In this document: piece by piece, positions 1 to 13,269 of the stretch
How the letters are laid out: every line of letters begins with the position of its first letter
How positions within the stretch are numbered: position 1 is the first letter of the stretch
From: Nissolia schottii
Taxonomy: Eukaryota > Streptophyta > Magnoliopsida > Fabales > Fabaceae
NCBI GenBank assembly: GCA_003254905.1
Contig: QANU01064415.1
Coordinates: 373,174 to 437,173, forward strand
Reading direction: 5' to 3'
DNA: 64,000 bases
Made by a program: the position numbers and the translations under genes
Notes under the pieces: model-generated
Seen by the model: the letters and a program-made list of their open reading frames with translations, nothing else
What the model was told of the DNA's origin: nothing
Databases searched by the model: none

Positions 1-715
1 CTCTTATTCACCCGCAATCTCATAAAGATGAAATACCTAAATCATGTAATAAATGTAACCAATAACACGCTAGAGATAACACGGGTTGAAGTAAATATAT
101 CTGGAAAAAAAGGGGTAATCAAATGTCCAAGATGAAGAAAAAATGTACTACAAATAAATCCACATTGGTATGCCAAAAGCTCTTCCGAAGCCATTTTCTA
201 TTCTCTATCAAAATCTTCAGCAGCTGAATGTTTTGGCTCACTCACCAGCTCCTGTAGTCAAGAATTCATCGCTTTATGAACCAAGTAGAAGAATCCCTTC
301 CATGCAGAGCTATCCTAGAAAGTCAAAATTAACTTAGTGTACGAGTTTAAAAGTGTGCCCCAATGCTACGCCCAATGTCATCAATAAAAGATTTCATTGA
401 ATTTTCCCACAATGATATGTACAAGAATGATTCACAAAATACAAACGGGATTGTTCAAAGCATATAAAATGTTATACATATTTAGAAAGTGGGATGTTTG
501 ATTTGATTAAAGGTAAAAGCATGGTATGTTCTTCGCACAACACACAAGCATTGCTAAGGCTAGAAATATTATAAAGCATATAAACTGACTGGAGAGTAGC
601 AAAAATCATTCAGCAGCTCAAGAAACTGTCATCCACAAAATTTGAATGATCAAAACCAGGTATTTGAAGAGGCCAACCACAATTAAAATGGAATTGAAAC
701 GTACAGTAGGTCAAT
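1..715. other. 3' flank of the nucleotide-sugar transporter gene
   Basis: This stretch lies downstream of the transporter stop codon and is AT-rich. Its right part is presumably 3' UTR. I see no open frame with recognisable protein similarity and no clear repeat structure. Confidence 0.5.
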
Positions 716-3700
716 CTAGGTGGGAAGAAGTGGCTGTCTCTCATCATGCCCAACACGGTGAGTAGCCTAATAATATCCCAAAACAAAAATAGAGCAATCA
801 GTCCATTGTATAAAAAAAAAAACTAAATTATAAAACAAGGCGATGACAGATCCGTACCTCTTCATTTGCTCCAGATGCCATATTTATAAAGGATTCCTTT
901 GACCTGTAATGAACAGGTGGCATTTGTTATTGAAAAATAAGGAAGGATTGTCTTTCCAAAGTTTTCTGGTCATGTGGCCATCTAAAAATAATAAACACCC
1001 CATAATTGAACATTTTAGAAACATTAAGAATGGAAAGGGATCTTTTTCCCTCTTCGTCTCCAGAATGAGCAAGTGGACGGTCAACTTTTCATATGGTACT
1101 GCATTTTAATATACAGTGTACAAGAAAAAGAGAAAACATATAAACCTTAGTTATTGGAGCCCAAAATTAAGCAGACACCCATATCTTCGTCTCACTCATA
1201 AAAAAAGGGCAAAAAGATTCAGAAAAGTTATTAGCAAGAACCTTTGTTTGTCATGAACATCATGCAGTTCCAGCACACCATTCTGTTCATCTCTGACTTT
1301 TGAAAGCGGTGAAAAGAACTGGAGAAAATGAGCACAAGGTGATAAAAAAGAAAATGTTATTGGCTAACTCATTTATTATTTATTTATTTTAAAAAAAAGT
1401 AGTCTGCTGCTATAGTCTTAATTACCAACCAGAATCCCCCAAAATCATTTTACCTGGTGCATTGAGATGAACACAATAGAAATGCCTATAATGAAGTTCA
1501 TTGTTAAAGTATGTCCAAACATTGCAGCAGATGCTATGCCCGTAAAGATTGTTGCCACTGTTGATGAGTATTTCTTCAAAATTGTATCTGCAGCATATTA
1601 AAAGGGTTATTGAGAGAAGGGACACTTATGTGTCCGTCTACACAACATCAGGCCAATTAGATATAAATTATATTATACCAGTATTTTGGTCTTTGGTCTT
1701 AGTTTCTCATAAATGCAATAGAAAAAAATAAAAATGTATATCAGAATTATTAACCTGCATATTTGAAGAAGAAAGAGGATAGAATCCCTTGGGCAGCATT
1801 GTTTGCTATCAATAGCATAGTGGCTTTTGAATGACCTTGAAGGATATCAAAATTGCTAGGACCTGGAATATTTTAAACAGCATCATGAAAATCAGTTAAT
1901 GGTTTTATCAGTTACTTTACAAAACAATTTAAAAACTCCATGAAACATTTTCTTTAAATGTTTTTCAGTTGCATAGAACCTTGCTTAGAATGTCCAACAG
2001 TAACCATATTATAGAGATTTATTTCTTACCTTTGAAAATAACAGTCCCAAGTATTCCAAGAAAATTGAATATAGCTCCATACCCATATAAGAACAAGTTC
2101 TGTAAATCAAGAAATAAAGAGTTAATATCTGGCACCACTAAACTGCAGTTCTTCAAAACGATGCATTCGTTTTATCGAGATGATTCTGAGTTAGTTTGGC
2201 AGTTGAGTTAGTATAACTGTTAGTTTCTTTCTCTTAGGTTTCTCTATTACATTTACATTAACTTCATACCTAAACTCGGACTCAACCCCAGCCCATCCCC
2301 CCACCACTGAAGCAGAGCCCCTGAGTTATATTTTCAACATAAACTCTAGAACATCTCAACTCTAATAAAGTATACAGTTATACATAACAGCATTCACTAA
2401 TACCACATACGCAAACAAAGATACAAATGATAATCCACATTCCTTGCAGAAATTCAATTTCAAACTCATTAAAACACTTTCCTGACTTAATAAAAATGAG
2501 GTCCAATTATGAAAATTTTCAAATTCACCCTACATCACCTGGAGATAAATGCTTGTATCATATTGGCTCTTCAAAGCATACTCATTATAAACAGAGGCCA
2601 ATGATGGAACAGTGACCTGCAAAGTAATTCCCAGTTTAAAAATTTGACAAATAATAAAGGAATTTAAATAAATAAAAATAAAGAATAAACAAATTTACCA
2701 TGAAATGAACTGATTGCACAGTAATAATCAATATGAGGACAAAAGAATAAATAACAAACAAAACTTACAAAGATCAATGTATAAAGATATGCGCCCATTG
2801 TGACGGGAAGACCCAAGGCCGTGGTTCCTTCGGGTAAAGATCGTAATTGATTAACACTTATACCAATGAGCAACAGAGCAAGAGCTTCCCACTGTTGCAA
2901 AAAATTAAATCAATTTTACAGCTAAATATAAGGAGTATGCCCAATTTGCAATTACATCAGGATTACAACTTGCTAAATTCATAAAATGAAGAGCCAAATA
3001 ATGGCCAGAGCAGCTTTCTTATCCCTATAGGCAAGACAAAGATTAATGCATTAACCTGAATAATGGAAAACCGGCGCTTCATAATCACCTTTAACAAAAC
3101 TGCTATTACTAAAACCTGCAACATGCACATTCAATTAACATTCAATAGAAGAATACTTCCAATTTTTCAAGGAATAACTGTCAGAAAAACAACAGGAAGA
3201 TTAAAAGGAAAAAATAAAGAGGAGGAAAGAAAAGAAAAGAAAAGAAAAGAGAATTTTTGGAAATAAAGTGAAAACTCAGTCAAAAATAATAATACAATAA
3301 AACCAGCAAAATGTAAGATAGCTACAAGTTATAGTTTTACTTGAGAGGCATCCAGCAGCCATCACAAGTAGGCAAACCATTATTTGGCCTGTAATAATAC
3401 TTAACTTATATACAGTCATACAGCACAGTGAAAGAGAAACTACCTTCAAATTGCTTAGCATCTTCACAGTAGCAGGATTAAAATAAAGCTGCATGAAGCA
3501 GGATATCAACCTGTAAGTTTCTTTAGGTGCAATAACTTCTTTTAATGTGTAAAAAATGTGAGAATGTGACTTAACAATCATAAGTTATATGAAAAGTCCA
3601 TATCTTGATTCAACTATCTTTTCCATTTTAAAGAAATGAAAAATAATTGCATAATTTCATACATGATGCAATAACGACATGATTTCATCAGCCGATTATA

Positions 3701-6546
3701 CAAGCACTGTTGCAATTATAGGGATTAGATGGAATCAGGGAAAAGGAGAAAAAGTGAGCAGACCACTAAATTGTATTTGATCTGATAAATTATGAAATAG
3801 GTGTGACCAACAGCTATCCACTTAATAACGATAATAATAAAAAAAAGGTAAATAATTCTTGAAAATCACATGTGCATATCAACCATAAAAAGCTTATCTC
3901 TAATGCACTCTATCCTGAATCCTTATATATGTATTGTTTATGGGCTATTTCTACATACCTGCATGATAAACTTTAGATAGTTGTTTATAGCATACAGAAG
4001 TGCTGGAATGGCAAGAAGGACATTGTTGCGAGCCGCCTACAAAAGATAAAATTATCACGTACAGGATAAATATAAAAAGGTCATCAGAAAAAGCTAGCAT
4101 CTAACAACTTGAACGTTTGATTTTAATTTTAACGATATACGAAGAAAAAATTCGAATAAACTTAAAAACATAATGCTCTTGCTCTCTCATGTTCTGCATT
4201 CACTTTATACATGAAGCACAACTGACCAGGTTACTAAACAAAATCAGGTATCGAAGATGAAGTAACAAAGAACACTATGTCTACACATGCACTCTAAGGT
4301 AAAAATTGAGTTGTTGAAGTAGCCCATTACAATACCAAGAAGCAGGGAAATAAGCAAAAGACAAACACCGAGGAATATCCCATATCTGAAAAACTAAGTG
4401 ATATTGGAATGAATAGAGGGTCTTTGCACATCTGTCAATTCATGCAAAAATGATATTAAACATCATAGTACCTGCATAAATGTAGAAATTGAGAGAAGAG
4501 GCTTCTCCCCAACTTTTTGTTGCCTAGCCTGCACAAATACAATAAACCAAATCGTATTGAGATAGACAGTAAAAGCATCATAAACTAGCTTAAAGATCAA
4601 ATAATCTCAATGTATTATGTTAGTTCGATATTGGAGTTGGTTATAACTTGTAACATTCCACAAACGATTCAGATAAGGAGCACAAGATGAAAAACATTGT
4701 CCAATTAACTTCAACAACGTATAATCTGTTTCCCTTCAGTTTACCATACTGTCCGTCCCCGTTTCTTTCACAAATGCCATTGGAACATTTTTTTCCCAAA
4801 ACCCAAATCAATTTGTGCTTCAATCTGCCATAAATGCCAAATAAAATCTTATTTTCAAAGAACTAAACAACCACCAATTGGCCCCTATACACCCACTTTT
4901 TTTATGAGAAAACTGCCCACACCCTAACATAACCTTAATAAACATCAATACACCTACTTCTCTACCATCAATAATAATCCAAATCCTAGACTATCAAATT
5001 TTGATTCTGTTTCTGCTGACATGCAAAGACAAACGACAGACCCATACCATGACATTCAATACAAAGCAACTCTGACCATGAAAGCAAGCAATACAAATTA
5101 ATTATTACAAACCATGAAATCTTTTTCTTTCCACTATGCAGTAGAGGTTATAAATTCTAATACCTTTAACCACAGAGAAACTTAGGGAATGTCCTGCGAC
5201 AGTAAAAAAGTTGTGACTCCGCATATAACCACAGCCTATTAATATCATAGTTTACTACTTCCATTCTCGATTAATGGTCCACTTTGAGTTATGCACCGGT
5301 ATTAAGGAAATGATTGAAAATCATAATACTTTACAAAATTACCCCCATTTAACACATTCATTTCTATTTTCTCTCTCATCTAGTAAGTTTATTTAATAGG
5401 GGTATGATAGGAAAGAAGTAATTAATATTGTCAAGATTAAGGAAGTGAATAATTATTTGTGGAAATACTAAAATAGAAAGGTGGACAGTTATTCGAGAAC
5501 GGAGGAAGTAGTGATTACTTCAATATAGATGCTCGTGCTGCCTTAAAAATCTAATTCCCACTTGACCGATGCTTTAACTATAACTAACTAAAAAGACAAG
5601 ATATATTTGAATATGGACAAAGGAAAAAATGATCTTTACCTGGATCAAAAGCATAACAATAGCAAAGAAAACCTTGGTGATCTCTGTCAAAAAATTAACA
5701 CTAATTGGGCTAAAATTGAATTTCCCATCCACCTTGGACATATAAACAAGAATAGGCTGCCAAGCAAAAAGAAATAGTATATGTCAGTCACTAATGACAA
5801 GCATAAAGGTTTGATGTGGAATACTAAGCATAAAGGTTTGATGTGGAATACTAAGTTAATGACAATGAACTCTATAATCTACAATAGAATATCAGATTAG
5901 CCAATATCCAAAAGTAAGCATTTAGAGCTGCAAGTCAAAGAAATGAAATATGGCAATGAAGCAATCGGTTTGGGTTTGTAGAAATATAAATATGCTATGT
6001 CATAAACTCATAATTGTCATTATATATCCCTTTCTATAATTCCAACAAAAGAGATTGTCCCAGCTCTTAGTTACTACTATTCACAAAGCCAAAGCAGAAG
6101 CAAGTTTCTTCCAGCTCAACCGTCTCTATTACTAAGGCCGTTAAGCCCTGCTCCCTATAAATTCCCCATACTCCCACCACACCCAGGGAACAACATCACT
6201 CAGTAGCATATGATGACATTAATCTATGAGATTTCATGCATATCAGTATATGAAAAAACAACCAGACTCTGCAGAGGGTCACAAACATCGTAATTAGCAT
6301 GATTGGTTATCATTTCTAACTTAACATTTCCATTAGCATTTGACAGAAAAATTTTCCGATTAAAAGACGATAACTCACCTGTAAACCGACTAGAACGCAG
6401 TCACCTACAACCAACAAGACGTTGAGTGCACGTTGCTTAGAAGTCAACCTACTTTTGTGGCGATCATAAGCCCTCGATACAGTTCTGGAAGTAGGGGAAA
6501 CCAATTTGGAGTGGCAAACATGGCATTCTATCATCCCGTTCTTCAT
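716..6546 (-). CDS. Nucleotide-sugar transporter, CMP-sialate/UDP-galactose transporter-like (UTR6 type)
   Basis: This is a multi-pass Golgi/ER membrane antiporter of the drug/metabolite transporter superfamily; the group is annotated as CMP-sialic acid or UDP-galactose transporter-like, and its true substrate cannot be read from sequence. Fourteen coding exons were rebuilt: 6379-6546, 5640-5756, 4472-4528, 3959-4036, 3444-3488, 3056-3115, 2769-2891, 2539-2616, 2030-2099, 1755-1862, 1454-1587, 1242-1318, 858-903 and 716-766. They total 1212 nt (403 aa) in one frame with GT-AG introns. Diagnostic segments are [14 protein letters not shown] at the start, [33 protein letters not shown] and [16 protein letters not shown]. 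The tail ends RQPLLPT. I chose the ATG at 6546 because it gives the family's usual N terminus; an in-frame ATG at 6615 lies beyond a likely 5'-UTR splice acceptor (UTR intron about 6587-6859). Confidence 0.93.
5797..5855. repeat. Short tandem duplication in a transporter intron
   Basis: A unit of about 27 bp beginning aagcataaaggtttgatgtg occurs twice in direct succession between coding exons 1 and 2 of the transporter. The near identity suggests a recent slippage event. It does not touch a splice site. Confidence 0.8.
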
Positions 6547-7060
6547 GTATATCACTCCCGCACAATCTGAGTATGAAGAACTCGATCTGCAACGGAACCA
6601 ACACGAAAAATCCATTATCCATGATCAAACCAAATAGCTTATTAAAAAATTAAACCAAAATCTCCAGATCTTGCTATTCGGAAACAGCTAAACGCATCAT
6701 TTAAATACAAATTTCAAAACACAACAGAGATCCCCTCAGGGTGATACAAAATATGAATACGCAGAGCTGAGATCTCGCAAAGAAGACAGCAAGGATGGCT
6801 CCACCGACAAAAAAACATGAAGCATCGAAAATTCGGAAGATTTCATTATAAAGACAAACCTAGATCGAGTCCAAACCGAGCATTTACGAGGAAACGAGTT
6901 TGATCTGCAGCTGGTGTCACCGAATTTGAAGTGGCTCGATTGAGGCTCGAATGAGAGTTTTGAAGAGAAGAGGATTTCGGATTCACTCTGCTTCTTCGTT
7001 CTACCAATGGAAATTGAAATGGAAATGGAATTGCAGTTTAAAGATATGCGAGGAATATGC

Positions 7061-7081
7061 AGAGAGAGAGAGAGAGAGAGG
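7061..7081. repeat. (GA)n microsatellite in the transporter leader
   Basis: A perfect AG dinucleotide run lies upstream of the transporter start, near the probable transcription start. On the gene's strand it reads as CT repeats. GAGA/CT tracts of this type are common in plant leaders and are bound by BPC proteins in known cases; binding here is untested. Confidence 0.85.
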
Positions 7082-7099
7082 AATGCTCGTATAAATGCA

Positions 7100-8492
7100 A
7101 TGTAAATTGTTAATGATGGAAATGAAATATGAGGGATGATGAGTTGGGGCGTTAGTTTTATGCTTTTTATTTTTATTATTTAATATTGTTATTTGTTTGC
7201 TTTCAATTCACACAAACAATATAACGCACACACGAGCTTCGTGCGGTGTGGTGTGGGTGTTTCGGAGGAGTGGTATGAGTCACTGGATGCAATGGGTAAC
7301 GGGCCAATCAGGTGTCAGGGCTATCCCCCAAAAGCAGATTTGTAAGTTTGGTGAGTCACTCTCACCGGTTGGGTTGGGGGGGTTCGGTGGAGAATCATCA
7401 CTTCTCCATATTATTATTATTATTATTATTGCGTTTACGCAAGAAATTAAAAAAAAAAAGTGAAATTATTTATTTATTTTTCTTCTTTTTTTCAGGTTGG
7501 ATGTTTCTTTCGCTTCAATTTGCAGTGTTGTCTTGTGGCAGTGTTGTCTGCGCCTTCCCAAATTTAAAAATTAAGTTTTGGGGTTGTAATAATAATACAC
7601 TAATGGTTGTCACTTGTGAGGAAATCATGCAAGTGATTTGTACAATATTTTTGTTCTTGTTGTAAATGGTACTTCCTTTAAATTTTTATTTATAAAATTC
7701 CTAGTTTTGGTATTAATGTGAGTTTGGCCATTTTTTCATAACACTTTTTTAGTTTCTCTTTTTTTGGGGGAGGGGTGTTTGGGTTTTACAACATTTTTTT
7801 AGTTTTTAAGTCATTTCAATACGTTAATCTCTTTTAACAGTATATTTATCTATGATTTGTTTATTTCTATCCTGAATTGATAATCCTATTTCTTACAAAA
7901 AAAAAAAGAGGCTTTGTTTTATTTTTATTAAATTTCTTATTTTATTTTTTTATATAATAAAATAGATGTTATATATGTTATTTTATCTATAGTATATCGA
8001 ATCTAATTCATAGGTATTAATAAATATAATATATATGAGAAATAAATCATTTTAAATATTTGAAATGTGACACACAAGCAATTCGTTTTTTCTATTTGTT
8101 TATTTCTGCATGAATCGTATGTTTGCAATAACATGGACAGAAATTTCTTAGTTCTAATTGACTAGGCATATTGTGTCGATTCTTTTGAGTAATATAACTA
8201 GAAATACTCATTGATGCCTTATTAACACTCTTTTGAGCTCAATAAGTACATTCCAAAATAACTCTTACTTAGATATCTTTACCCTTGACCACGGACCTCA
8301 TTTTCTTTTGGTTGTTGATTTATTAGAGGAAGAAACAAATTAAAAAAAAGGTAAAAGTTGATAATTTTAAATAAAATTATGAAAATTTTCATTTCAATTA
8401 ATATTGGACAAAAAGTTTTAAGTAATACAATAATTTCAAAATCTTTTTTGAATCGTGGTACATTATTTCTGTTTTCATTTAATTAAAATATC
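7100..8492. other. Intergenic, AT-rich, no gene seen
   Basis: This covers the promoter side of the transporter and AT-rich spacer. It contains an ATT microsatellite near 7410-7430 and poly-A/T runs. The short open frames have low-complexity translations and no recognisable domain. Confidence 0.5.
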
Positions 8493-8500
8493 TTGCATGA

Positions 8501-9304
8501 TAGGGGTGAACATGGGTCGTACCCAACCTGCCAACCCGCCAAATCTGACCCGGGCGGGTCGGGTTTGGCGGGTCGGCGGGTCAGACCCGAACGATCCGCT
8601 TAGGTAGACGGGTCGAGTCTCGGATTCAAAACCCTAAACCCGACCCGACCCGCAACCCACATATACATAGCATCTGCCATCTGTAGCTCATTCTTTCACT
8701 TTCACTCTGTCTCTTTCATCTTCGAATGACTCTTCATCCACCACCGACTTATCCCACTCCCACCCACGACCCCATTGCTGCCGTGCGCGTCTGCCGCCGC
8801 CGGCCTCGTCCCCTCCACCTCCCCCGCGACCCCGAGTCTGCCACCGTTACCCCGCGACCCCGCAGCCACCAACGCTTAGTCTCTTGCTGCCAGACGCATC
8901 GCCACCGCCCACCGTGTCCCTCAGACCTTCGCCAGGCCGCCGCTGTGTCTCCACTCTCCGATTAGAAGGTTTCATTTATTTTTCCTAATTTAACCCTAAT
9001 TTTGTTTGCTCTGTCTCTGTGTGTGTGTGGGGGGGTCTGTGGGCTGTGGGCTCTGTTGTGGGTTGTGGGCTCTGTTGTGGGTTGTGGGCTGCTGTGGTTA
9101 AAAAAAACATTTTTTTATAAATAAAAAAAAGAGGGCGGGTCACCCGCCGACCCGCCTAAACCTACCCGACCCGGGCGAGTTGCAGGTCTGGCGGGTGCAC
9201 ATACAAAATTTGTGATTTTTACTCGACCTGACCCGTCCGCCGGACATCGGGTCGGGTCTGTAACACGGGCGGGTCCTACCCGACCCGACCCGTGTTCACC
9301 CCTA
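8501..9304. mobile_element. Non-autonomous hAT-type DNA transposon, GC-rich, with 8-bp TSD
   Basis: The element starts TAGGGGTGAACATGGGTCG and ends in the inverted counterpart CGACCCGTGTTCACCCCTA, with one mismatch over about 19 bp. It is flanked on both sides by the perfect 8-bp direct repeat TTGCATGA (8493-8500 and 9305-9312). An 8-bp duplication with a TAGGG-type end is characteristic of the hAT superfamily. The subterminal regions are dense in GGGTCGGG/CCCGACCC motifs and the middle is Pro/Arg-rich if translated. No transposase-like frame is present, so it would depend on an enzyme supplied elsewhere. The exact TSD suggests a fairly recent insertion. Confidence 0.9.
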
Positions 9305-9312
9305 TTGCATGA

Positions 9313-11210
9313 TACTCTTGCCCCCGACCTAATCATATCATTCTATTTTCACTTTTGGTCTCACTCTATTAAGAATAGAATTGAATTATTCATTCACTTC
9401 CATTGAAGTCTGTACCACATTCCAATCCACATTTGATTCTTCTTTCTCTTTTCTAACTTATTCTATTCCCAAAAAAAAAGATATAAAGAAAAGGCAAATT
9501 AATATCATATATTTGATTGGATCTCTAATTTTCTTCACCCCTTCATCCCCCAATAACTAAAAAGAAAAAATGGAAAATATTAATGAATTGGAAAAAAAAA
9601 AGATTGATCTCTATTAAAAGACCTGTTAAGTGGTAAACGGCTTGGTATCCTTTAAACAAGGTCCTGAGTTCGAGATCTTGTGTATGCAGTTATCCTTACT
9701 GGGAGACTCAACCGCCATAGTCAGGTGCACGACTCGGGTCGACCCGAATTAGTCAGAGCTAAGCCTTGGATAGTCAGGAACCATAAAGTATTTACTATTG
9801 GTGCCACAAAAAGATATATTTTTTGGATCTCACATTTTTTTTTCAATCTTCCTTTTTCTTTATTGTAATTTATAATGAAGAATTACATATAAAACTATGA
9901 TTAGAAGATAAGTACTTGAGTTTTTCGGCCGAATTCCTAATTCTAATTAAAAAGCATTACGATTCATTTGATAGCTTTATTTATTATCTTCTTAAACTGA
10001 AAATATAAAATAATTTTCTTAAAAAAAATAAAATAGGGGTTGATTTTTGCACGAACATTCCATAAAAATAGATTCCCGTTTTAGTTTTAGGGAAATCTCC
10101 TATTTTTTTTCAATTTTATTTTGTTAATAAGTATTTTCTTCTTAATTTGATTACTATATTATATATATATATATATATATTATAATAATATTATTATTGT
10201 AGAAAATGATAATGTTTTTTATTATTCTACTCTATTATTCATAGAGTATTTTTTTATTCAATATTTTGATTCTTTTTATTCTATAAAATTAAAATATTTT
10301 TCTTTTCTATCTCCTCTTTTATAATTATAAAGGATATTAAGGAATTCTATAATATCCTATATATTATTGGATAAGAATAAAAAAAAATGGCCACAGGAAC
10401 ATAAGAATGTGAAAAACAAGACAAAGATTTATTACAATGACACAGGAAACCAATTGAAATGAAAGGGATGTAAAGCAGTTTGATAGCATGTTTGCATATC
10501 ACGGGTTCAAATCTTGTCATTCCTATTCCTAACGAGTACGTATCGTGTGGAATAGTAACAAGGGATTAACTAAGACCAATTCAAATTGGACATATTATAT
10601 GTATTGATATTGAGTATGCATGTAAGATGAACAAATTTTTTGATGAAAATAAAATAAGAAAGCGCTCTTAGATGGGTCTCCAAGATTGATGTTGTAGATT
10701 CAAATCCTATTACCTATTACCTATATATTATTAATTTATTTACTGAAAAATTTGCCTATTTAAAATTTACAATTTGATTACAATAAGAGAGCGTTGACTA
10801 CAAGATTAACCAAATTGACCGAGCAGGATTTTACTGCAGTTACAAAACTTTAAAAACCTGCATCTTTTACCCGTTACAATAAGAGAGCTTTGATTACAAA
10901 ATAAATTCCCGTTACAATAATAAAAAAAACCCTGTTACATTTTATATAATTTTTTCATTAAATCTACATTTGATATATTAGACTGTATCAGTATTTACAT
11001 GAGTAAAGTTGACTTTAGAGACATTAATGGCGTTCATTAGTATTAATTAATAATGCCAGCATTTTGAGGAATACTTAAAGTCTACATTATTAAATTACAC
11101 TTTTTGGAAATGATATTTTTTAACGCTAGTAATTTAAATAGGACAGCATAGTCTAATTCATGTAACTAATTTCATTGTAGGACAATTGTTAGTTTATTTA
11201 TCATTCTATA
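9313..11210. other. Intergenic, AT-rich, with possible SINE fragments
   Basis: This is AT-rich spacer containing an (AT)n run near 10160-10180. Around 9625-9700 and 10480-10530 there are tRNA-like B-box sequences (GAGTTCGAGATC and GGGTTCAAATC), suggesting SINE remnants. Their ends and target duplications could not be defined. No gene was recognised. Confidence 0.4.
9616..9850 (+). repeat. Candidate tRNA-derived SINE
   Basis: A Pol III-like pair of boxes is visible: an A-box-like TAAGTGGTAAACGG near 9629 and a B-box-like GAGTTCGAGATC near 9667, spaced roughly as in tRNA-derived SINEs. A T-rich tail follows near 9830. No flanking duplication was found, so the call is tentative. Confidence 0.35.
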
Positions 11211-11214
11211 ACAG

Positions 11215-13265
11215 CTATACTACATGTACATTCTAAATTCATACACTATACGTACATCTGTATTGATATATGGTGGGTCCCACATATTAACTGTCAACTC
11301 CACTCACACTCTCACTCTCGCTCACTTGCGCATAACCTTCACCCTCCCACTTCCTTGCCTCGGAAATAAGGACTCAAACACACAAACCGTTTCAATGACC
11401 ATTATTGTCAAATTTTTTTCACTCTTCACTCTCGTCCCTCTCTTCGTTCTCTCTTCACTTTCGTCTCTCTTCTGCAACCTCACCATGCTCTCTGCACAAG
11501 TATGTAGCAAGTGCAATCAAATATTGCCCCAAGAAAACAAGCAATGGTGAGTACATCAAAACTAAGTTCACTGTTTATACTTTTCATCGATATGCCTTCC
11601 GTCTAACTTTACAATTTGGTGATGCATGTAAGGGTGTATAGGTTTAATGGAAACACAAAGCATTGTGTGAAAGATTGTAAGCTAATTTATGTTTGACTAA
11701 AATCAATGTTGTACATAAAGTACTTAATGTTTGTGCAGAAAGTCATATAATGTTTGTGCACTCCAATCAGACATTATATTCTGCAATATTATTTTACTAT
11801 ACATTAAGTAATATGCATATATGTAAAGTTTATGCATTAGAATGTTAAAGGAGTGAGTAAAAACTTTTGAATTAAATTCGTGATGTCAATTGTTCGTTAC
11901 TGTAGAAACGACTCCTCTACGATCACTCAAAGGTACAGTTGTTGCTAAGGACGCTGGCAAATATGCTTCACACAATCCAACACCGATGCAAAGTTTGTGC
12001 ACAATATCGTATAAAGTTTGTGTATGTGTGACTGTAATGTTGTTGGATTTCCACATCGACAAGAAGGTTCTGGAATAAGCACATACTGAAGGACAAAAAG
12101 AACGACTCAACTGAATCTACTTCTTGACTTAGTTAATGAGCAAGTTTCCACTGCTCGATTAACATCACGTCTCTAAAAAAGATGCGCAAATATATTTTGT
12201 TATGGTTTAGGGTTTATGCGACTAGGTTTATTTGAACTAATTGATGTAAAGTTTATCCATTCAAAATGTATAAAGATTGTGAACTTATTTATGTTTGAGT
12301 GAAATCACAGTGTTGTAAACAAGTGCTTAATGTTTGTGCACAATGTCCTATAATGTTTGTGCATATCTTCACATAATATTTGTGCACTAAAATCTGATAT
12401 CATTTTCTGCAAAAATGCTTAACTATGCATTAAGTAATATGCATACATGTAGAGTTTATGCATTAGAATGTATAAAAGTGTGTGCGCACATGTATGTGAA
12501 CTAATTTTTATAAAGTTTGTCTATTCAAAATGTATAAAGATTGTGAACTTATTTATGTTGGAGTGAAATCACACTATTGTAAACAAGTGCTTAATGTTTG
12601 TGCACAAGGTCATATAATGTTTGTGCACATCGTCACATAATGTTTATGCACTAAAATCTGATATCATATTTTGCAAAAATACTTAACTATGCATTAAGTA
12701 ATATGCATACATGTAGAGTTTATGCATTAGAATTTATAAAAGTGTGTGCACATGCATGTGAACTAATTTTTATAAAGTTTGTCCATTCAAAATGTATAAA
12801 GATAGTAAACATATGTTTGAGTGAAATTACAGTGTTGTAAACAAGTGCTTAACGTTTGTACACAAGATCATATAATGTTTGTGCACATCGTCACATAATG
12901 TTTGTGCACTACAATCTGATATCATATTCTGCAATATTACTTTGTGCACTCCAATCAGATATCATATTCTGTAACATACACTCTTACCGCCAGATAGATC
13001 TCATCCATTTTAAAAGAAAACTAACATTTTATCATCTTAATTCCATTTTAATCAAATTTCACATGATAAGAGGATGAAGATAAGGAGGATGAGAAGGATG
13101 ACGATTATGAGAGGATGATAGAATGATAAGGATGACGATGATAAACATAACAGAATAAAGATAAGAGGATGAAGACGATGAGTGAAAACGATGACGAAAA
13201 TGAGTTCGGGATTGGGGCGTATTGTGTATAATTTTAGAAACTGTATGCTATACGTATACTAATCA
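11215..13265. mobile_element. Possible degenerate TIR element containing a tandem array
   Basis: Sequence near 11224-11255 (TACATTCTAAATTCATACAC) resembles the reverse complement of sequence near 13215-13245 (TACAGTTTCTAAAATTATAC). This suggests imperfect terminal inverted repeats around a 2-kb interval filled with GTTTGTGCAC-rich repeats. No transposase frame and no clear target duplication were found. It may be a non-autonomous Mutator-like element or simply a repeat array with chance flanks. Confidence 0.35.
12240..12960. repeat. Tandem repeat array, period about 260 bp
   Basis: About three successive units share, in order, AAAGTTTGTCCATTCAAAATG, a GTAAACAAGTGCTTAATG block, several TGTTTGTGCAC copies, and a TGCATTAAGTAATATGCATA block. 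The AAGTGC landmark falls at 12321, 12585 and 12843, giving periods of 264 and 258. A more diverged copy lies near 11700-11850. The repeated TGTTTGTGCAC decamer could be a binding site for a transposition or transcription factor, which is inference only. Confidence 0.8.
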
Positions 13266-13269
13266 TTAA

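Noticed and set aside
6547..6615. Upstream in-frame ATG adding 23 residues to the nucleotide-sugar transporter
   Set aside because: A good splice acceptor (GCAG at 6587-6590) falls between it and MKNGMIEC, so it is probably in the 5'-UTR intron.
8726..8965. Pro/Arg-rich plus-strand open frame of 79 codons
   Set aside because: It lies wholly inside the GC-rich hAT element; its openness follows from base composition and no domain is recognisable.
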